A DNA stretch of 43,918 bases from positions 1-43,918 of the forward strand of contig JAGUUY010000064.1 of the NCBI GenBank assembly GCA_020063185.1. Reading direction: 5' to 3'. The DNA is from Bacillota bacterium. GTDB taxonomy: Bacteria > Bacillota > Desulfotomaculia > Desulfotomaculales > Ammonificaceae. Both the position numbers and the translations under genes were made by a program. The notes beneath the pieces are model-generated. The model worked only from the letters and a program-made list of their open reading frames with translations. It was not told the DNA's origin and searched no databases. Below, one piece after another: positions 38,228 to 43,918 of this stretch (position 1 is the stretch's first letter; each line of letters begins with the position of its first letter).

Positions 38228-38288
38228 GATCTCCAAGGTCCATCATTTTGAGCCCAACTCGAACCAATTCCTAAGGAGGACTTTTGCG

Positions 38289-38648
38289 ATGTGGGTCGGT
38301 ATCTGGCTGGCGATAATTGGTCTGGTCATCGGTATAGCGGTCGGGCTTAAGGTTCCGCTTGTTTTTCCACAAGCATACGGGAAGTATATGGGGCTGGCGG
38401 TGCTAGCGGCCCTGGACTCGGTCTTCGGCGGGGTTCGCGCTTCCATGGAAGAACGCTTTGATAACGTGATTTTTTTGAGCGGCTTCTTCAGCAATGCCCT
38501 GTTGGCGGCCGGACTGGTATTCATCGGCGACCGTCTCGGGGTTGAACTTTATACGGCGGCGATCGTCGCTTTCGGCGTACGTCTCTTCCAAAACTTGGGT
38601 ATAATCAGGCGCTATCTGCTGAAAAAATCTAATAAAGTAAAAAAGTAA
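38289..38648 (+). CDS. sbp: Small basic protein Sbp family (DUF1290)
   Basis: MWVGIWLAIIGLVIGIAVGLKVPLVFPQAYGKYMGLAVLAALDSVFGGVRASMEERFDNVIFLSGFFSNALLAAGLVFIGDRLGVELYTAAIVAFGVRLFQNLGIIRR. Confidence 0.9.
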   Translation: MWVGIWLAIIGLVIGIAVGLKVPLVFPQAYGKYMGLAVLAALDSVFGGVRASMEERFDNVIFLSGFFSNALLAAGLVFIGDRLGVELYTAAIVAFGVRLFQNLGIIRRYLLKKSNKVKK

Positions 38649-38851
38649 AAATTGTCGTTTTAGAAAAGGGAATACGGTTGCGGCGTGGAATGTCTATAAC
38701 TTAATATCCAGGGGAATGAATTGGTACTGGACCTTAACTATTCCCAAAATCGGAAATTGCACCGTGGACGTATCTGGTAAAAAGCCCGCCGGTAAACCGG
38801 GGCTGTGTGGCGCAGTCTCATGTTACCTGATTGAGGAGGGGAGCTAAGACG

Positions 38852-39901
38852 GTGATTGACGTCGAAGTCGATCTGGAAAAGTTTGCAAACATTAAGGTAA
38901 TTGGTGTCGGTGGTGGTGGAAATAACGCTGTAAACAGGATGATCGCCGCGGGGGTTAAAGGGGTAGATTTTATTGCGATAAATACTGACGCGCAGGCGTT
39001 GTCTATGTCCCAAAGCGCGCTCAAAATCCAGATCGGTGCGAAGCTCACCAAAGGACTGGGTGCAGGCGGGAACCCTGAAATTGGGGAAAAAGCGGCAGAG
39101 GAAAGCAAAGAGGAGGTAGCCGCGGGTATAAAGGGCGCGGATATGGTGTTTGTGACCGCCGGTATGGGTGGCGGGACCGGAACCGGTGGGGCGCCCATCA
39201 TTGCGGAGTTGGCCAAGGAGTTGGGATCACTTACGGTAGGTGTGGTGACCAGGCCGTTTGCTTTTGAAGGACGGAAAAGGCAGGTGCAGGCGGAAACAGG
39301 CATCGCCAGGTTACGGGAACGGGTCGATACCCTGATTACAATTCCCAACGACAGGTTGCTCCAGGTGATAGATAAGAACACCTCGATGGTGGAAGCCTTC
39401 CGTATTGCCGATGACGTCCTGCGGCAGGGAGTTCAGGGCATCTCGGACCTGATTGCGGTGCCGGGATTGATCAACCTTGACTTCGCCGACGTCCGCACCA
39501 TAATGAAAGACGCCGGCTCCGCCCTGATGGGCATAGGCGTAGCCCGGGGAGAGAGCCGGGCGGTGGAGGCCGCGAGGCTGGCCATCTCGAGTCCCCTGCT
39601 CGAAACGACGATTGAGGGAGCGCGGGGTGTGCTGCTGAACATGACCGGCGACGCGACGATGAAGTTGCTTGAGGTTAATGAGGCGGCCCAAATTATTGCG
39701 CAAGTAGTTGATCCCGAGGCCAACATTATTTTCGGCGCCGTCATCGACGAAGGTTTGAATGACGAGGTGCGTGTGACGGTCATTGCAACCGGTTTCGAAA
39801 ACCGAATCCTTCGGCAAACTACGGAAATTGACCTCAAGGCGGCCAGCCAGCATGAGGATCTCGACATTCCTATGTTTTTACTCCGGAGGGCCAACAAGTA
39901 A
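38852..39901 (+). CDS. ftsZ: Cell division protein FtsZ
   Basis: [58 protein letters not shown] at 38852 after GAGGAGGGG; C-terminal [14 protein letters not shown]. Confidence 0.98.
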   Translation: MIDVEVDLEKFANIKVIGVGGGGNNAVNRMIAAGVKGVDFIAINTDAQALSMSQSALKIQIGAKLTKGLGAGGNPEIGEKAAEESKEEVAAGIKGADMVFVTAGMGGGTGTGGAPIIAELAKELGSLTVGVVTRPFAFEGRKRQVQAETGIARLRERVDTLITIPNDRLLQVIDKNTSMVEAFRIADDVLRQGVQGISDLIAVPGLINLDFADVRTIMKDAGSALMGIGVARGESRAVEAARLAISSPLLETTIEGARGVLLNMTGDATMKLLEVNEAAQIIAQVVDPEANIIFGAVIDEGLNDEVRVTVIATGFENRILRQTTEIDLKAASQHEDLDIPMFLLRRANK

Positions 39902-39962
39902 ACGTGGGGTAACACCTAACCTAAACAAGAGCTAGGCCGAACCATAATTTTACAGATTTTGC

Positions 39963-40003
39963 AGCCCTGACCTGGTAGACTGGTGTCAGGGCTTTGCTTT
40001 TTT
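39963..40003 (+). terminator. Rho-independent terminator after ftsZ
   Basis: AGCCCTGAC...GTCAGGGCT followed by TTGCTTTTTTA. Confidence 0.85.
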
Positions 40004-40093
40004 ACCGCTCTTGAACTTGTTGGGTGTGTCTTTCATAATTCCCGGGTCGCCGGCATACTTTTTTAGAAATTCCTGGAGAACGGACGGGTCCCC

Positions 40094-40993
40094 ATGGCCG
40101 GGTATACCGTATACTTGGATGAACTTTTGGTGAACAACCTAATCATGAACTATGCAGTATTGCACCTGACGGCAAGGTTGGCCGGGGCGCCCTACCGTTT
40201 TCTCCGTTTGCTTACGGCGGCGCTCGTCGGCTCACTGTATTTTGTTGCCGTCTTTTTTCCTGAAACAGGCAACTATTACAATTTTACTAGTAAGTTCCTG
40301 GTTTCCGTTCTGGTTGTTTTCATAGCGTTCGGCCTGTTACCCTGGCGGCGATTTCTCAGTATTTGGGCCTTGTTCTTTGGCGTGTCTTTTGCGGTCGGCG
40401 GGGTGGTTTACGGAATCAACAGCCTGATTGTCAACTCCGGCGGCGGCGATATAGCGGGTTACCGGTATGTATTACCGGGAGTTATTGCCGCCCTGTTACT
40501 TGTGGCGGTCCTGGGTAAGAAAGGGAGAATCCTTCGCCGCCGCATTGCCGAAGGCTTCTTCCGGGTGCCGCTTGTTATTCTAGTGGGGAATAAAAAGGTA
40601 GAACTAGAAGCCTTACTGGATACCGGCAATCAGCTTACCGACCCGGTCAGCCGGTCTCCGGTAGTCATTGTCGAATACGACTCGGTCTGCGATTTCTTGC
40701 CGCCTAAACTTCGGGAGGTATTCGAAAGCAAATTCGAGCCTGATTTCACGGTTATCGGCGCAAACATTGAGGACCCGCAATGGGCGACTCGCCTGCGGCT
40801 CATCCCGTACCGTTCTCTCGGGAAAAGCGGCGGTTTGCTCGTGGGTTTTAAGCCGGACGCGGTGGAGGTTGTGTACGGGGGGAGGGTTGTGCGGGTGAAC
40901 AGGGTGGTTGTGGGTATCTACCGCCAGCGTTTAAGTCCGGAGGCGAAGTACAATGCGCTTTTGCACCCGCGGCTTGTCGAGGCGCTTCTATAA
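40094..40993 (+). CDS. spoIIGA: Sporulation sigma-E factor-processing peptidase SpoIIGA
   Basis: Five-TM N-terminal region followed by EALLDTGNQLTDPVSRSPVVIVEY, aspartic-protease DTGN motif; precedes sigE. Confidence 0.93.
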   Translation: MAGYTVYLDELLVNNLIMNYAVLHLTARLAGAPYRFLRLLTAALVGSLYFVAVFFPETGNYYNFTSKFLVSVLVVFIAFGLLPWRRFLSIWALFFGVSFAVGGVVYGINSLIVNSGGGDIAGYRYVLPGVIAALLLVAVLGKKGRILRRRIAEGFFRVPLVILVGNKKVELEALLDTGNQLTDPVSRSPVVIVEYDSVCDFLPPKLREVFESKFEPDFTVIGANIEDPQWATRLRLIPYRSLGKSGGLLVGFKPDAVEVVYGGRVVRVNRVVVGIYRQRLSPEAKYNALLHPRLVEALL

Positions 40994-40994
40994 C

Positions 40995-41278
40995 GGTTCA
41001 ACGTTCAAGCTCAAGGGATAGACCTTTGAGTCCGTTCACAGTTCACAGTTCGAAGTTAGGCTCAGACGGCATAGATCTTTAGGTCAGATAAGAATACACC
41101 ACACAGAATACAGAATAAAAAGATTTTGAATTCGGAATCCAAGGCTGATGGCTGACGGCTGATAGCTGACAGCTAGTTATAAAAGAATTGTTCACGGCGA
41201 TTCACCGTTACCCAGGTATGAAAATGATTTTTTATTGCTGTGCTTCAGTCTCCTATTAACGTTGAACGTTGAACGGAC
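40995..41278 (+). repeat. Heptad array H (composite) between spoIIGA and sigE
   Basis: GGTTCAA CGTTCAA (40995-41008); GTTCACA GTTCACA GTTCGAA GTTAGGC (41034-41061); ACAGAAT x2 (41103-41116); GAATTCG GAATCCA AGGCTGA TGGCTGA CGGCTGA TAGCTGA CAGCTAG (41128-41176); AACGTTG AACGTTG AACGGAC (41258-41278). Confidence 0.9.
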
Positions 41279-41336
41279 CCCAGAATGTTATCTATATTAG
41301 CTTGCACGTTGAACGATTTAGAAGGAGGGACGCGAT

Positions 41337-42056
41337 TTGTTTGCAAGATTTACATTCCGGCTGAGGCTTTTCATTGCGCGATGCCTGTTCCGCCTGGGAT
41401 GGCGGCGCCCCGGGTACTATGTAGGGGGGCCGGAAATATTGCCGCCGCCGCTAAGCGTTGACGAAGAAATGGTCCTCCTTGATAAACTTGAGGAGGGGGA
41501 CTTTTCCGTCCGCAATACGCTTATCGAAAGAAACCTCAGACTGGTGGTATACATCGCGCGTAAGTACGAAAGCACCGGTGTTAACGTGGAAGACCTGGTT
41601 TCAATAGGCACCATCGGCCTCATCAAGGCGGTGAACACGTTCAACCCGGAGCGTAAGGTTAAGCTCGCCACCTACGCGTCCCGGTGTATCGAGAACGAAA
41701 TCCTCATGCACTTACGTCGGCAGACAAGAATACGCCAGGAGATTTCCTTCGACGAGCCACTTAACACGGACTGGGACGGCAACGAACTGCTCCTTTCTGA
41801 TATCCTGGGCACAGACGACGATATAACCTCCAGGGGGGTGGAGGAGGAGGTCGACCGGAAGGTGCTCCGCCTTGCGCTGGACCGTTTAAACGGCCGCGAG
41901 CGGATCATCATGGAACTTCGCTTCGGCTTGGAGAGCGGGGAAGAAAAAACTCAGAAGGAGGTCGCGGACCTCTTGGGTATTTCCCAATCATACATTTCGC
42001 GCTTGGAGAAGCGCATCATCAAGCGTCTAAGGAAAGAGATGTACCGGCTCGCTTAA
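41337..42056 (+). CDS. sigE: RNA polymerase sporulation sigma factor SigE
   Basis: [79 protein letters not shown] start after GAAGGAGGGA. Confidence 0.96.
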   Translation: MFARFTFRLRLFIARCLFRLGWRRPGYYVGGPEILPPPLSVDEEMVLLDKLEEGDFSVRNTLIERNLRLVVYIARKYESTGVNVEDLVSIGTIGLIKAVNTFNPERKVKLATYASRCIENEILMHLRRQTRIRQEISFDEPLNTDWDGNELLLSDILGTDDDITSRGVEEEVDRKVLRLALDRLNGRERIIMELRFGLESGEEKTQKEVADLLGISQSYISRLEKRIIKRLRKEMYRLA

Positions 42057-42733
42057 ATCGCCTGGACGTCAAGAAACCAGTAGCCCTCCTTCAGGACGGC
42101 GTTCCCTTTTTTCAGGGTCAGCGGTCGGGAAAAGATGGGGCAATCGGTAATGACGGTATGATATTCTCCCGCTTCCCCCAAAGAATCCAGACCCGCCCTT
42201 TCGATTTCCAGTATCACGTCGATATTCAGCGTCTTGCCTAAAAACCGCTTGTCCAGAGCGCCTTCCCTGACGGCGATAATTACAGCCTTAAATCCGGTCC
42301 GGAATAGTTCGTCGAGCAGGGAGCGCCGCTCCCGTCGCCATAGCGGGAGATACGGTATGATACCCTCAAAGGAGCATATCTTCTCCACCCACTCGCGGTG
42401 GGCTTCGATGTCGATGTCGCCGAAAACGCCGATGTCTGTCCCGTTCGCTTGAAAATCTCGTATCGCGGCGGTGAATTCCCGCTCGTAACTTTCCCATGAA
42501 GCGGAACGGGTGACGAGCGGGACACCAAGGGCCGCGGCTTGTTTTTGCAGCAAGGCCGCCGGAAGGCCGTGAGACCTCGACCTTTCGCCGTCTTCCGCCA
42601 GCATGGTAAGAAGGAATGCCGGTCGTCCTCCCTGCCTGACGGTCCGGTAAAGCGCCAGGCACGAATCCTTCCCGCCGCTCCAGGAGCAGAAAAACGGCCG
42701 GCCTTGGACTTGGATCACCATGGTGCGCTGCAC
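42053..42733 (-). CDS. Dph6-related (DUF71) ATP pyrophosphatase, diphthine-ammonia ligase family
   Basis: [54 protein letters not shown]. Confidence 0.88.
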   Translation of the reverse strand: MQRTMVIQVQGRPFFCSWSGGKDSCLALYRTVRQGGRPAFLLTMLAEDGERSRSHGLPAALLQKQAAALGVPLVTRSASWESYEREFTAAIRDFQANGTDIGVFGDIDIEAHREWVEKICSFEGIIPYLPLWRRERRSLLDELFRTGFKAVIIAVREGALDKRFLGKTLNIDVILEIERAGLDSLGEAGEYHTVITDCPIFSRPLTLKKGNAVLKEGYWFLDVQAI

Positions 42734-42735
42734 CT

Positions 42736-43554
42736 TTAATCCCCGGCCACGAAAAAGGTCATCTTCCAGACGCCGTCCTTGTTTGTGAACATCGCCCTGT
42801 AGTCGATGGGACTGCGCACATACTCGGCGTTTACAAACCCGTAGCCTGAAGGGAGCTCAATTTTCGTCCATTTAGTTTCTTCATGGGACGTCTGACCGGC
42901 GAATTCCTGAGTTTCGCCGGGGTATACTTTGACGATATTGTGATTTAAACGGGTTATGACAGAAGAACTTTCATCCGGTTCCGCGTAAACATCGACATTA
43001 TCTGTAACAGCGGCGACGTGCAGGAAGGCGTCGTACTCGTCCGGGAAGCGCGAAAAAACATACGGTGCGATAAAAGATGACTTTTCCTGGTTGTAAAAAG
43101 CGCCTCCCAACGCCAGAACCTTGCCGAGTTCCGTCCATATTTCGGATTTTTCCGGATCGGCGTCAAGTTGCCAAAACTCCAGGAATCCGGTCATCCCGTC
43201 CGTCGCTCCGAAACTGTATTTGATATTGGCATGCACGTGCTGTTTGAGAAAGCCGACATCCTGTTTATTTACGGCTGTAATCAGCCTGTCGCGAAATTGC
43301 CTAAAGTCCGGGTTTTGATCGGCTTCATCCACCGGCGCCAACCGGGGCCCGTCATAGGCCTCGATTTGATCCTTACGCGCGCTGTTATCCGCACGGGCGC
43401 CGGCCTTTTGGGCAGGCCTTGGCGAGTCTTTACGGTCGTCCAGAGTTGTGACGTTGTTGCCGGGGGTGCGCGGGAGGTAATCGCGGAGGACCATAAAAAC
43501 AGAGCCGGAGATAAAAAATATAAGCAGCGCCGTAATTAAGTACCGGTATTTCAT
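42736..43554 (-). CDS. Membrane-anchored protein with SH3-like domain, unknown function
   Basis: N-terminal TM YLITALLIFFISGSVFMVL; C-terminal DNVDVYAEPDESSSVITRLNHNIVKVYPGETQ...WTKIELPSGYGFVNAEYVRSP. Confidence 0.78.
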   Translation of the reverse strand: MKYRYLITALLIFFISGSVFMVLRDYLPRTPGNNVTTLDDRKDSPRPAQKAGARADNSARKDQIEAYDGPRLAPVDEADQNPDFRQFRDRLITAVNKQDVGFLKQHVHANIKYSFGATDGMTGFLEFWQLDADPEKSEIWTELGKVLALGGAFYNQEKSSFIAPYVFSRFPDEYDAFLHVAAVTDNVDVYAEPDESSSVITRLNHNIVKVYPGETQEFAGQTSHEETKWTKIELPSGYGFVNAEYVRSPIDYRAMFTNKDGVWKMTFFVAGD

Positions 43555-43606
43555 TTAACAACACCTCTTTTTTTAGAAGACGTTCATGAGTCAGTCACCA
43601 TCAAAA

Positions 43607-43637
43607 TCTGAGAAATGGGCTTTCCCGATTTCTCAGA
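43607..43637. terminator. Hairpin adjacent to heptad array I
   Basis: TCTGAGAAAT(43607-43616)...ATTTCTCAGA(43628-43637) 10-bp stem; no clean T run. Confidence 0.45.
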
Positions 43638-43670
43638 CTCGGGACTTTAGACTTTCGACTCGGGACTTAT
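43636..43670 (+). repeat. Heptad array I overlapping the ATPase 3' end
   Basis: GACTCGG GACTTTA GACTTTC GACTCGG GACTTAT. Confidence 0.85.
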
Positions 43671-43918
43671 TTTCATAAGGTAATTGTCCATGTTGTTTAA
43701 AAAGTCCTTGTAAACGCGGTAGTAATCGGTTTCCGCATACTCGATGCGCTTGACGGGGATGTGATCGAAGCTGTAGATTGTTGCCCCGGGTAGCGCAAGG
43801 AGGATCGGCGAGTGACAGGCCAGGATGAACTGTGCGTTGCCGCCACGGCTGGTTTCATTGAGTATGGCCAGCAGTTCGAGTTGTTTGCGCGGGGAGAGGG
43901 CGGTCTCGGGTTCGTCCA
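43647..43918 (-). CDS. AAA family ATPase, C-terminal part (continues past window end)
   Basis: Minus strand reads DEPETALSPRKQLELLAILNETSRGGNAQFILACHSPILLALPGATIYSFDHIPVKRIEYAETDYYRVYKDFLNNMDNYLMKISPESKV*; Walker B and CHSPIL motif. Confidence 0.88.
   Translation of the reverse strand, partial: DEPETALSPRKQLELLAILNETSRGGNAQFILACHSPILLALPGATIYSFDHIPVKRIEYAETDYYRVYKDFLNNMDNYLMKISPESKV

Noticed and set aside
38781-38804. AGCC..CCGG-TAAA-CCGG..GGCT hairpin upstream of ftsZ as a riboswitch or terminator
   Set aside because: Short, no T run and no recognisable aptamer motifs.
40995-41278. Insertion sequence between spoIIGA and sigE
   Set aside because: No transposase frame; only repeat modules, so at most a non-autonomous element.
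3577-43670. CRISPR array as an explanation for the repeats
   Set aside because: Units are 7 nt, contiguous and degenerate; no conserved 25-40 nt repeats with unique spacers, and no cas genes.

Overview
The window looks like a Firmicutes chromosome segment, probably a Peptococcaceae/Desulfotomaculum-like spore former; that placement is inferred from gene content and order. I did not run any searches. Main blocks: (i) 3' end of queA, an LDH, rarA and a clear selenocysteine tRNA (selC, anticodon TCA), plus small unknown genes including two tandem, apparently paralogous membrane proteins; (ii) minus-strand yifB, yraN, rnhB, rbgA, lepB, rplS, trmD, rimM, ylqD, khpA, rpsP, ffh; (iii) an SRPBCC protein with a class III aminotransferase, and an MFS transporter; (iv) a long dcw cluster, mraZ-rsmH-ftsL-spoVD-murE-murF-mraY-murD-ftsW-murG-murC-murB-murA-ftsQ-DUF881-DUF881-sbp-ftsZ, then spoIIGA-sigE, with no ftsA and no sigG in the window; (v) a Dph6-like ATPase, an SH3-like protein and a partial AAA ATPase. 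The most unusual signal is a dispersed family of intergenic arrays built from degenerate 7-nt units in strict register (e.g. GACTCGG GACTTTA GACTTTC GACTCGG GACTTAT). They occur at many intergenic sites, lie next to gene 3' ends, sit inside operons (mraY-murD, DUF881-sbp, spoIIGA-sigE), and share longer composite modules. I did not find them in the four main divergent promoter gaps. I know of no described system in this bacterial group that explains them. Other notable points: murD appears to start at CTG, there is an MraZ operator with exact 10-bp spacing, and there are two out-of-frame gene overlaps.
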